DNA of 64,000 bases from Massilia rhizosphaerae (lineage in GTDB: Bacteria > Pseudomonadota > Gammaproteobacteria > Burkholderiales > Burkholderiaceae_D): assembly GCF_016093545.1 (NCBI RefSeq), contig NZ_JADKYX010000021.1, forward strand, positions 1-64,000, read 5' to 3'. The notes below the pieces were generated by a model. The model did not search any database, had not been told where the DNA came from, and worked only from the letters and a program-made list of their open reading frames with translations. Below, in pieces: positions 1 through 7,408 of this stretch (position 1 is the first letter of the stretch; each line of letters opens with the position of its first letter). The translations under genes and the position numbers were made by a program.

Positions 1-123
1 TTGCCTTCGGCTTCCTTCAGATTCGCGGTCGCCCGCGACACCCTTGCCGTTCGGCTAACTCTTCCCCTTGTCGGGCGAGTAGAGGACTTTCACCTCCAAG
101 TAGGTGCGCCCTGCCGGGCGCAC
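1..123 (-). mobile_element. 5' end of a group II intron (partial, cut by window edge)
   Basis: Read on the minus strand, this stretch starts GTGCGCCCGGCAGGGCGCAC and continues through TTGGAGGTGAAAGTCCTC, AAGGG, TAGCCGAACGGCAAGGGTGT and ATCTGAAGGAAGCCG. This order matches domain I of bacterial group II introns, whose 5' end is GUGYG. The predicted 5' splice site is at 123/124, a few bases past the T-run of the dctA terminator. Insertion just behind a terminator hairpin is the habit of class C group II introns. The rest of the intron, including any reverse transcriptase gene, lies outside the window. Recognition is from remembered consensus only, so the class is uncertain. Confidence 0.55.
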
Positions 124-125
124 CC

Positions 126-152
126 AAAAAAAACGCCGGGCGAACCCGGCGT
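126..152 (-). terminator. Rho-independent terminator of dctA
   Basis: On the minus strand an 8-bp perfect stem (ACGCCGGG / CCCGGCGT) with a 4-nt loop is followed by eight T. It lies about 40 bp downstream of the dctA stop codon. Confidence 0.85.
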
Positions 153-191
153 CTGAACGAGGAATCGTTCGGCTGATGCGGCTTGCGCGGA

Positions 192-1493
192 TCAGGCCGC
201 TTCGCGGACCGGGTGCAGGTCGGCGGTGACGTCGTCCGGGCTCGGATTCTTGAGCTCGGCGGTCAGGCGTTCCTGGTCCAGCTCGCCTTCCCACTTCGAC
301 ACGACGATCGAGGCGACGCCGTTGCCGATGATGTTGGTGAGGGCGCGGCATTCGCTCATGAACTTGTCGATGCCGAGGATCAGGGTCATGCCGGCCACCG
401 GGATCGTCGGCACGACGGCCAGGGTCGCGGCCAGCGTGATGAAGCCGGCGCCGGTGATGCCCGATGCGCCCTTCGAGGTCAGCATCGCGACGAACAGGAT
501 CGTGAGCTGCTGCGTCAGCGTCAGGTCGGTGTTCGTGGCCTGGGCGACGAACAGTGCGGCCATCGTCATGTAGATGTTGGTGCCGTCCAGGTTGAACGAG
601 TAGCCGGTCGGCACGACGAGGCCCACGACGGATTTCGGGCAACCCATCTTTTCCAGCTTGCGCATCAGGGCCGGCAGGGCGCTTTCCGACGAGCTCGTGC
701 CCAGCACGATCAGCAGTTCTTCCTTGATGTAGGCGAGGTAGCGGAAGATCGAGAAGCCGGTCAGGCGGCCGATGACGCCCAGGACGATCACGACGAACAG
801 CGCGCAGGTCAGGTAGAACGAGCCGACGAGCGAAGCCAGCGGGATCAGCGCCTTGACACCGTATTTGCCGATGGTGAAGGCCATGGCGCCGAAGGCACCG
901 ATCGGGGCGGCCTTCATGATGATGTTGACGACGCCGAAGATGGCGTGCGACAGGTCGTCGATGAAGCGGGTCAGCGGGCGGCCGCGTTCACCCAGCATCG
1001 ACAGCGCGAAGCCGAACAGGATGGCCACGAACAGGACCTGCAGGATTTCCCCCTTGGCGAACGCATCCACGAACGTGTGCGGAATGATGTTCATGAGGAA
1101 GTCGACGGTCGACAGCGACTTGGTCTTCTCGGTGTACTGGGCGATCGCGTGGGTGTCCAGCGTGGCCGCGTCGACGTTGAAGCCGGCGCCGGGCTTGATG
1201 ACGTTGGCGACGATCAGGCCGATGGCCAGCGCGAAGGTCGAGACGACCTCGAAGTAGAGCAGGGCCTTGCCGCCGACGCGGCCGACCTTTTTCATGTCCT
1301 GCATGCCGGCGATACCGGCGACGACGGTGCAGAAGATCACCGGGGCGATGATCATCTTGATCAGTTTGACGAAGCCGTCTCCCAAAGGCTTCATCGCGGT
1401 TGCGATGCCCGGATCGTAGATGCCCAGCAGGACGCCCACGATAAGCGCAAACAATACCTGGACATAAAGTACTTTATAGAATGGTTTTTTCAT
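192..1493 (-). CDS. dctA: C4-dicarboxylate transport protein DctA
   Basis: The product (433 aa) is a proton- or sodium-coupled inner-membrane symporter that takes up succinate, fumarate, malate and related C4-dicarboxylates under aerobic conditions. The sequence has the dicarboxylate/amino acid:cation symporter (DAACS, SLC1-like) pattern: multiple hydrophobic helices, the serine-rich re-entrant loop GTSSSESALP (about residue 265), the substrate/cation motif NLDGTNIY (about 300), and a second hairpin around TSKGASGITGAGF (about 345). Length fits the family (about 430-450 aa). It is a single-gene unit ending in its own terminator. No C4-dicarboxylate two-component regulator is seen beside it, so regulation cannot be inferred from context. 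Confidence 0.96.
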   Translation of the reverse strand: MKKPFYKVLYVQVLFALIVGVLLGIYDPGIATAMKPLGDGFVKLIKMIIAPVIFCTVVAGIAGMQDMKKVGRVGGKALLYFEVVSTFALAIGLIVANVIKPGAGFNVDAATLDTHAIAQYTEKTKSLSTVDFLMNIIPHTFVDAFAKGEILQVLFVAILFGFALSMLGERGRPLTRFIDDLSHAIFGVVNIIMKAAPIGAFGAMAFTIGKYGVKALIPLASLVGSFYLTCALFVVIVLGVIGRLTGFSIFRYLAYIKEELLIVLGTSSSESALPALMRKLEKMGCPKSVVGLVVPTGYSFNLDGTNIYMTMAALFVAQATNTDLTLTQQLTILFVAMLTSKGASGITGAGFITLAATLAVVPTIPVAGMTLILGIDKFMSECRALTNIIGNGVASIVVSKWEGELDQERLTAELKNPSPDDVTADLHPVREAA

Positions 1494-1598
1494 GGCTAGG
1501 CTTCATACGTTATTGGAAACACGGTCATCATCACGCAAAATATCTGCACCGGCTATTGTGGAAAACCGCAACGCCGAGACAGATATCCGGTCTTGTGC

Positions 1599-1680
1599 TC
1601 CCGCCTGCGCGGGGGTGACGGATCGGTGGTCGCTCCGTGCGCCACGCAACGGTCGTCCCCGCAGAGGCGGGGATCCAATC
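1599..1680. repeat. Paired palindromic intergenic repeat
   Basis: Upstream of dctA are two short palindromic units: CTCCCGCCTGCGCGGGGGTGA at about 1599-1619 and GTCGTCCCCGCAGAGGCGGG from 1653. They resemble the dispersed 'cccgc-N-gcggg' repeats common in intergenic DNA of proteobacteria. No gene is seen between 1494 and 1773. Confidence 0.5.
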
Positions 1681-1773
1681 TGCGGGCGCATCGGTAACAC
1701 GAGCAGTACCTGGGCGCGCTGACTAACCCGGACGTGACCGCTTACTGGTTCCGGTACACGGTCCCACCTTCAT

Positions 1774-2594
1774 GAGAGCTTGTTTACGATCCGCATCAAG
1801 TTCATAATTTGAGGATGAAGAGAAAGCAATACGCGAGCGATATCAGCCGAGAGAAATTTGAAGAGATCGAGCCGCTGCTGCATAGCGTGAGGCTGCGGAC
1901 GAAGCCGACGACGGTGGATCTGTACGACGTATTCTGCGCAGTCCTGTATCTGCTGCGCACTGGTTGCCAGTGGAGATTTCTGCCGAGCGAATTTCCCAAG
2001 TGGCAAACGGTTTATGCCTATTTCTCCAAGTGGAGCCAGCCCGACCAGCACGGTGTGAGCGTGTTGTAGCAGGCATTAAAAAAAATCAGGTTGGCGCGGC
2101 CCGCGAGAAACTGGGGCGCAACGCCAAGCCAACGCCGTTGATCGTGGACGCAGAGCGTGAAGAACACGGACACGGCTGGCAACAAGGGCTATGACGCGGG
2201 CAAGAGGATATCGGGCATCAAGCGCCACATCGCTGTGGATACGCAGGGGCTGCCGCATGCCATCGCCGTGACGACGGACGGGGTGACGGACCGCAAAGGG
2301 GCGCTGCAAGTGAAGTGCAAAGCGTGCTGGCCGACAGCGGCTATGTGGGCGAACCCTTTGCCCAAGGCGTACGGGAGACCTTGGGCGAGGCGGTTACGGT
2401 GCGGATCGCCAAGCATAGCGAGTTGCACAAGTTCGCTGTGATACCCAAGCGCTGGGTGGTCGAACGCAGCTTTGCTTGGCTGGAGAAAAACCGCCGCTTG
2501 TGGAAAAACTGCGAACGCTGGCACAACACCAGCTTGCAGTTCGTCCATCTGGTCTTCCTGGCGATGCTGCTCAGAAGAGCATAAACACGTTCTC
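1774..2594 (+). mobile_element. IS5-family element (IS427-like group), decayed
   Basis: The element is about 821 bp. Its ends form an imperfect inverted repeat: GAGAGCTTGTTTACG at 1774 against GAGAACGTGTTTATG read inward from 2594. This size and its transposase fit the IS427-like group of the IS5 family. The right end abuts, and probably interrupts, a second IS5-type transposase gene on the minus strand. No clear target duplication could be recognised. A partial second copy of the same element is at 6158-6526. Confidence 0.75.
1815..2583 (+). pseudogene. IS5-family transposase, multiply frameshifted
   Basis: The N-terminal part (from MKRKQYASDISREKFEEIEP at 1815) reads to an in-frame TAG at 2067, where homologues have a glutamate codon. 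Immediately after is a run of eight A (about 2077-2084), the usual slippage site in this group; the next segment (KKNQVGAAREKLGRN) is in another frame. A base is missing near 2150, restoring VKNTDTAGNKGYDAGKR. About 30 bp are missing near 2310 compared with the second copy at 6158-6526. The last segment (VQSVLADSGY to FLAMLLRRA, with the DDE-type C-terminal signature WVVERSFAWLEKNRRLWKNCE) is in a third frame. The gene cannot make a full transposase even allowing one programmed frameshift. Confidence 0.8.
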
Positions 2595-3200
2595 AGCACA
2601 ATGCCCAGGATGGTCCGTTGCCGTTTCAGGACCCGCTTGAGCCGGCGAAACTGTTTGGCGTGGGCGTAGCCGCCCGCCTTGCGTCGCAGTTCCTTCCCTT
2701 CCTTGGCAAAGGTCTGCTTCAGCGCGATCCCCGCCGACTTGGCCGCCCGCACTACCTTGTCGCGGGCAATCTCCAGCAGGCGGCTGTCCACCGGGTGGGC
2801 GATCGCTTTCTCCTGTACCGTCGTATCGACGATCACCCGCTCGCATTCGGCCGGGCGCACAGCCTTCATTTCCACCGCCGCGTCGATGGTCGCCTTCAGC
2901 AATTCCTCGACACCCGCCTCCCCGATGGCCTTGCGGAACCGGCCGACCTGGGTGGCGTCGCAGGGTGGCTTCGGCGCGTAGAACTCCAGCCCGCTGAAGT
3001 ATTGCCTCACCACGTTCTCCGACCAGCGCATCACCACTTCGTTATCGCTGAGATTGAACGCTGCTTCAGGTACAGCAGCGCCGCCATCAGCCGGATCGGC
3101 AACCGCGGCCTGCCCGCCGCGCTCACGCCGGCACCGCCAATGGATGCCGCAGGTCGATCATCTGGTCCAGTCGGGTTCGGAAAAAGTCATCGGTTGCCAT
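2595..3200 (-). pseudogene. Second IS5-family transposase, N-terminal half only
   Basis: A reading frame opens at ATG 3200 (MATDDFFRTRLDQMIDLRHP) but loses the following segment by an internal deletion at about 3130. A shifted frame gives AGRPRLPIRLMAALLYLK, and after another single-base shift the frame MVMRWSENVVRQYFSGLEF onward runs to 2595. This is the DUF772-containing N-terminal part of an IS5-type transposase different from the 1815 gene. Homologues continue beyond ILGIVLR, but here the sequence stops exactly at the right end of the neighbouring IS element. The C-terminal half was not found elsewhere in the window. Confidence 0.75.
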
Positions 3201-3324
3201 CGGCTTGGGCTCGATTTCTCTCAGGTTTCGATAGGCAATATTTTAATTTCTCAAGGATTTCAGCGCATCACGAACCGGCCGTTCTCCTGCAACTGCAAGC
3301 CTTACGGCCATTTTGCAGGGCCGA

Positions 3325-3540
3325 CTACGTGACGACGTCGTACATCCAGGATTCGGCGTTCTTCAAGCCGGACGCGCCGGCGGCGTTGCCGACGCAGTTG
3401 TGGAAGGTCGTGCTTGCCGGCGCATCATAGCTGAAGCCGCCCGCGTCCACGCAGCCTGGGCAGCTCACTTCGCCCACCATGTTTTCTCGCCGTGCGGGTT
3501 CCGATGATCAGGTCGAAGATCGGCAAGACGTCGTCAACGC
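3325..3540 (-). pseudogene. Fragment of an unidentified exported or surface protein (C-terminal end)
   Basis: On the minus strand a short frame reads ENMVGEVSCPGCVDAGGF, then SYDAPASTTFHNCVGNAAG and LKNAESWMYDVVT before a TAG at 3325. Upstream the frame is closed by a TGA, but a neighbouring frame (VDDVLPIFDLIIGTRT) looks like its continuation, suggesting a frameshift near 3505. The even mix of residues, three cysteines and a natural-looking C-terminus suggest a real gene remnant rather than noise. I do not recognise the family. It ends beside the stop of the propeller gene at 3534 and overlaps it slightly. Confidence 0.35.
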
Positions 3541-5648
3541 CCCATCACCGGTTCCCTTCGTTCATACGACTGCGTGAAAAAACATATTGGCGAATGACCC
3601 ACGTTGATATTCGCGTGAACATCGATCAAATGATCATCGGTGCGTGATATATCCAGGGCCATCGTGATATTGTCCTGGAGAGGCGAATTCGGATCATAAA
3701 CCCAAAGCGTCAGGTACTGCCGCCGCAATTGATACGCATACACGCAGACTTGGTGTCCCAGTGAGGTGAAGTTCGGGATATATCCAATGACCAGCCCAAT
3801 TGGACACGGGTGGCCGCTGTTAATCAAATTACGAATGTCGGGCCAGGAGACTCTCGCCATTCTCCAGCTACGGCCATCTCCAAGTGTCGGATCGTCCGTG
3901 TCGGGATAAACTGGATCGGCATATTTTACAAAGTCGGCCACGTCGCCGGCATTCAGGCTTTGCGCGAGGCGTCGAACGATATAGTCGAACAGAGGATCGC
4001 CTTCGCCAGTGGGATTGTTCGTCTGGGCAGGCGCCAGCTGCCTGGCTTCGAAATAGTCTCGCGAGGCAAACGACATCCCGCCACACAGACCCCACGAGGC
4101 ATTACCGACGGCTATATCGGCAAACGGATCCGGCAACGTAATCGAAGTGATGTGGATGCTTGGCCAATGGTTCGGAAAGGCGAAACCATGCGTCGACGGC
4201 AAATACCCGGGAACGGCAACGCGCTCGTCGGAAATCAGGAAATAGTTGACCTCACAATTATTTCCCTTTCCACCCGTGAAGTAGAGGCCAACCGGGCCTT
4301 CGACCCCCTGCTCATAAAAATTGGTCCCTGCAAACGGGTTATCCCAATGCAGGTAGACGCTGTTTTGACTCCATGCCGCAGACCAGGTCGCGTTATCAAA
4401 TCCGAGCACAAACAGATCCATGTGGTCGCCATCCCGTGCAAGGGCCGTCACATGTTGCGCGCCGCGATCAAACACGGTTTTCGGATCAATCTGAAACCAC
4501 GGCCGCCAGCCCCCTGCATCCGCCTCCCACCAGCACGACCAGATCGCATTGTCGAACCCGACGACGAACAGGTCAACGTGATGGTCGTTGCGGGCGATCG
4601 CCGATACCTGTTGCGTCGTGTGGTCGAAGACCGTCTCCGGATGAAGCTGGAACCATGGCCTCCAGCTCTGCGCATCGGGTTCCCACCAGCTCGACCAGAC
4701 CACATTATCAAACCCGATGACGAACAGGTCCACGTGATGGTCGTTGCGGGCGATTGCCGATACCTGTTGCGTCGTGTGGTCGAAGACCGTTTCCGGATGA
4801 ATCTGGAACCATGGCCGCCAGCTCTGCGCATCGGGTTCCCACCAGCTCGACCAGATGGCGTTATCGAAGCCGACGACGAACAGGTCCACGTGATGATCGT
4901 TGCGGGCGATTGCCGTCACCTGTTGCGTCGTGTGGTCGAACACCGTCTTCGGATGGATCTGGAACCACGGCCTCCAACTTTGCTCGTCCGGCTCCCACCA
5001 GCTCGACCAGATGACGTTGTCGAACCCGACGACGAACAGGTCCACGTGATGGTCGTTGCGGGCGATCGCCGATACCTGTTGCGTCGTGTGGTCGAAGACC
5101 GTTTCCGGATGAATCTGGAACCATGGCCGCCAGCTCTGTGCATCGGGTTCCCACCAGCTCGACCAGATGGCGTTATCGAAGCCGACGACGAACAGGTCCA
5201 CGTGATGATCGTTGCGGGCGATTGCCGTCACCTGTTGCGTCGTGTGGTCGAAGACCGTCTCCGGATGGATCTGGAACCACGGCCTCCAACCTTGCTCGTC
5301 CGGTTCCCACCAGCTCGACCAGACAGCATTGTCGAAGCCGATAACAAAGAGGTCGATATGATGGTTGTTTCGCGCAATCGCGGCGACCTTTTGTGTCGTG
5401 TGGTCGAACACCGTCTCGGGTCGAACCTGAAACCACGAACTCCATGCGCTATCCATGTTGTACCACACCCGCCCCTCCGTCCCGGTCGCCATGCCTGCAC
5501 TCTCCGACTGCCATGAGACATTTACCCCAGGCGGAATAATGTCAGGCGGCGAAAATGTCCACTCGCCATGGCTTAATTCATCACGCTGCTTGACGAGCGT
5601 CAGGCCCGTTTGATTGGAAAACGTAATATGAGTCGACCGCGCAGCCAT
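3534..5648 (-). CDS. Seven-blade propeller protein inserted in an aegerolysin-like domain, with papain/C39-like C-terminal domain
   Basis: The product is 704 aa with no signal peptide. The start at 5648 is preferred over the upstream ATG at 5798 because AAAGGAAG lies just before it and the extra 50 residues look random. Residues 5-65 (ITFSNQTGLTL, HGEWTFSPP, SESAGMATGTEG) resemble the first half of aegerolysin/ET79-type beta-sandwich proteins. The second half (VYLHWDNPFAGTN, TGGKGNNCEVNYFL) appears only at 430-472. Between them lie seven 52-residue repeats (about 68-432; core ARNDHHVDLFVVGFDN, WSSWWEP, WRPWFQ), like DUF346/PLL-type seven-bladed lectin propellers. Residues 515-704 contain WGLCGGMSFASRDYF (Cys522), LGHQVCVYAY (His632) and VYDPNSP (Asp652/Asn654), in the order expected for a papain/C39-like peptidase. 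A secreted lectin-guided toxin or effector is inferred, not shown. The gene is intact, of visibly lower GC, and sits among dead insertion sequences. Confidence 0.8.
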   Translation of the reverse strand: MAARSTHITFSNQTGLTLVKQRDELSHGEWTFSPPDIIPPGVNVSWQSESAGMATGTEGRVWYNMDSAWSSWFQVRPETVFDHTTQKVAAIARNNHHIDLFVIGFDNAVWSSWWEPDEQGWRPWFQIHPETVFDHTTQQVTAIARNDHHVDLFVVGFDNAIWSSWWEPDAQSWRPWFQIHPETVFDHTTQQVSAIARNDHHVDLFVVGFDNVIWSSWWEPDEQSWRPWFQIHPKTVFDHTTQQVTAIARNDHHVDLFVVGFDNAIWSSWWEPDAQSWRPWFQIHPETVFDHTTQQVSAIARNDHHVDLFVIGFDNVVWSSWWEPDAQSWRPWFQLHPETVFDHTTQQVSAIARNDHHVDLFVVGFDNAIWSCWWEADAGGWRPWFQIDPKTVFDRGAQHVTALARDGDHMDLFVLGFDNATWSAAWSQNSVYLHWDNPFAGTNFYEQGVEGPVGLYFTGGKGNNCEVNYFLISDERVAVPGYLPSTHGFAFPNHWPSIHITSITLPDPFADIAVGNASWGLCGGMSFASRDYFEARQLAPAQTNNPTGEGDPLFDYIVRRLAQSLNAGDVADFVKYADPVYPDTDDPTLGDGRSWRMARVSWPDIRNLINSGHPCPIGLVIGYIPNFTSLGHQVCVYAYQLRRQYLTLWVYDPNSPLQDNITMALDISRTDDHLIDVHANINVGHSPICFFTQSYERREPVMGR
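4353..5447 (-). repeat. Seven tandem 156-bp coding repeats (propeller blades)
   Basis: A 156-bp unit (52 codons) repeats seven times inside the propeller gene. Adjacent inner units are almost identical in DNA, including at third codon positions (for example, the GACGAACAGGTC core recurs at about 4563, 4719, 4875 and 5031, spaced 156 bp). The first and last units are the most diverged. Such identity points to recent amplification or continuing homogenisation. Seven units match one closed beta-propeller. Confidence 0.9.
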
Positions 5649-5920
5649 CTCACTTCCTTTCAATTTTATCGACGCCAGTCGGCTCGCAAAGCCGTCATTT
5701 TGCATCGCACATTGCGCGACCCTTTGGGCAACGTGAACGCCGAATGAGAAATGGGGCCTGCAAACATGACTCAGCCAATGACTTGGATATCCCGACATGC
5801 GCGCGGTTGCTCCTGGTCGTCACATCCTTGATCCATGTCAGCCACGCGGTTAAGGTGTCGAACGAAATGCATTGGCCCCTTGAGCAGGTTTGTCTATTCG
5901 CTCAGCGTCTCCTTCACGTC

Positions 5921-6157
5921 CCCAGGGTTGTTCACTTCCATTGGGGTAACGCCTGATCTTGGATTTTCATATTGACCTGAACCTGTCGACGTCGTTACTG
6001 TCATAACAAGATATCAATCAGGAAAAACTTCATGCAGCTATATAGCCATTTGAGTGCCATCGACGACCCGCGCAGGCGTGAAGGACGTCGTTTCGAGCTG
6101 GCCTATCTCCTTCTTTCCACTTTACTGGCCATCATTTCCGGTGCGAACTCGTATAGG
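5921..6157 (+). mobile_element. ISAs1-family remnant: left end and transposase N-terminus
   Basis: An ATG at 6032, preceded by CAGGAAAAA, opens the frame MQLYSHLSAIDDPRRREGRR, then FELAYLLLSTLLAIISGANS, which is the typical N-terminus of ISAs1-family transposases (DDE_Tnp_1-associated region). About 110 bp upstream, CAGGGTTGTTCACTTCC at 5921 may be the terminal repeat. Homology breaks off after residue 42 at about 6156, where IS5-type sequence begins in a different frame. The stretch 5649-5920, between this and the propeller gene, holds no recognisable gene and presumably carries that gene's promoter. Confidence 0.6.
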
Positions 6158-6526
6158 TGCATGCCATCGCCGTGACGACGGCCGAGGTGACGGACCGTAA
6201 AGAGGCGTTGCAGGCAATGCGGCGTTGCGAAGGCGGTCTGGATGAAGTGCAAAGCGTGCTGGCCGACAGCGGCCTAGGTGGGCGAACCCTTTGCCCAAGG
6301 CGTACGGGAAACCTTGGGTGAGATGGTGACGGTGCGGATTGCCAAGCGTAGCGAGTTGCACAAGTTCGCTGTGATACCCAAGCGCTGGGTGGTCGAATGC
6401 AGCTTTGCTTGGCTGGAGAAAAAACGCCGCTTGTGGAAAAACTGCGAACGCTGGCTCAACACCAGCTTGTAGTTCGTCCATCTGGCCTTCCTGGCGATGC
6501 TGCTCAGAAGATCATAAACACGTTCT
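6158..6526 (+). mobile_element. 3' fragment of the same IS5-family element as 1774-2594
   Basis: From about 6158 the DNA is nearly identical to the right half of the first IS5 copy (HAIAVTTAEVTDRKEALQAM, then VQSVLADSG, a one-base insertion near 6275, then EPFAQGVRETLGEMVTVRIA to SFAWLEKKRRLWKNCERWL). It keeps the segment MRRCEGGLDE that the first copy has lost. A TAG at about 6470 truncates the protein. The fragment ends with the same terminal ACACGTTCT (6526), after which amidohydrolase sequence starts. The left half was replaced by the ISAs1 fragment, so the junction at about 6157 is a fusion of two dead elements. Confidence 0.75.
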
Positions 6527-6971
6527 GACGAATCTGACCTTGCGCAGCGCCGCGATATCGTCGGTCGGATCTCCGTCCACGGCCACGACGTCCGCTACCA
6601 TGCCGGCGCGGATCGCGCCCAGGTTCTTGCTGTCGAGGATGTCCGTCGCGACGATCGTGGCGGCGCGCAGCGCCTCGGTCAGGGTCATGCCCAGGCGCAC
6701 CATCCACTCCAGGTTGCGCTCGTTCGTGCCTCGCTGGCGCCGTACTCGTGCACGATGGTGTCGACGTCGGCCGGGACGGACAGGGTGGCGGCCGGTCCGA
6801 CACCCTGGATGCGGCCCTGCGCCACGAGCACGCTCCAGCCCGCGCGCGGGCGCCGTCGCCGGTCCAGACCCTGGCGGGCGTGAGCAGCACTGGCCGCTGT
6901 CCGGCGGCGCCGGCCGGCACGGCCAACAGGGTGAAGGCGGCGCAAGCGAGTGACCTGGCCCAGCGCTTCAT
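6527..6971 (-). pseudogene. Amidohydrolase (metal-dependent hydrolase) gene, internally deleted and IS-truncated
   Basis: The N-terminus (ATG 6971) has a signal peptide (MKRWARSLACAAFTLLAVPA) followed by PVLLTPARVWTGDG, AGWSVLVAQGRIQGVGPAAT and VDTIVHEYGAS, typical of the first beta strands of exported amidohydrolases related to imidazolonepropionase. At least one frameshift lies near 6850. The sequence then jumps to the C-terminal part (ERNLEWMVRLGMTLTEAL, ATDILDSKNLGAIRAGMVAD, VDGDPTDDIAAL). About 300 central residues, including all metal-binding histidines, are missing. The last residues run into the IS5 end at 6526. Confidence 0.75.
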
Positions 6972-7014
6972 CGGTCTTCCTTGTCGTTATCGTCGGGAAG
7001 ACTTCATCATGGCG

Positions 7015-7395
7015 TCAGCCGTCGAGATCCTGGATCGCCTGTGCGATGCCGGTCTCGACATCGTGGAGAAAGGCCGCGCCCTTGGGCGACAGGGCGATGC
7101 CGGGCACGGCCAGTTCGACGAGGCAGGCGAGGGCCTGGCGGAACCATTCCATGTCCGTGCCCATCAGCGGCAGCGCATGGGCGTCGACGAGGTAGTGCAC
7201 GGCGCGCGAGAGCAGCGCCGTGTCGCGCCCGGCGTTGCCGACGAGCAGCGCGAAGTCGGCCGCTTCGCGCTCGAAGCGGTCGGCCAGGGTTTCGAGGATG
7301 TCGCGCGACACGGCCGGCTGGCTGGACGCCAGCACGACATGGGCGAGCTCCACGCAGGCGTCGTGCAGGCCCGGAATCTCGAAGGGCTCGTCCAT
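7015..7395 (-). CDS. Conserved-looking hypothetical protein downstream of bdhA
   Basis: A 126-aa cytoplasmic protein with no signal peptide or membrane segment, rich in Ala/Leu and predicted mainly helical. I do not recognise the family. The start is placed at MDEPFEIPGL (7395), 13 bp after the bdhA stop, because the longer frame up to 7431 would overlap bdhA. The same-strand close spacing suggests co-transcription with 3-hydroxybutyrate dehydrogenase, so a role linked to ketone-body or polyhydroxybutyrate metabolism is possible, but nothing in the sequence shows it. Confidence 0.6.
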   Translation of the reverse strand: MDEPFEIPGLHDACVELAHVVLASSQPAVSRDILETLADRFEREAADFALLVGNAGRDTALLSRAVHYLVDAHALPLMGTDMEWFRQALACLVELAVPGIALSPKGAAFLHDVETGIAQAIQDLDG

Positions 7396-7408
7396 CGGCA
7401 CGGCCGGA

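Noticed and set aside
183..1499. Plus-strand frame of 438 codons opposite dctA
   Set aside because: Antisense shadow; the minus-strand product is an unmistakable DctA.
2077..2084. A-run as programmed frameshift giving an active transposase
   Set aside because: An in-frame TAG lies just upstream and at least two further frame disruptions lie downstream, so the element is dead regardless.
4353..5447. Regular 156-bp repeats considered as a CRISPR array
   Set aside because: Units are directly adjacent, in frame and coding for propeller blades; there are no unique spacers and no cas genes.
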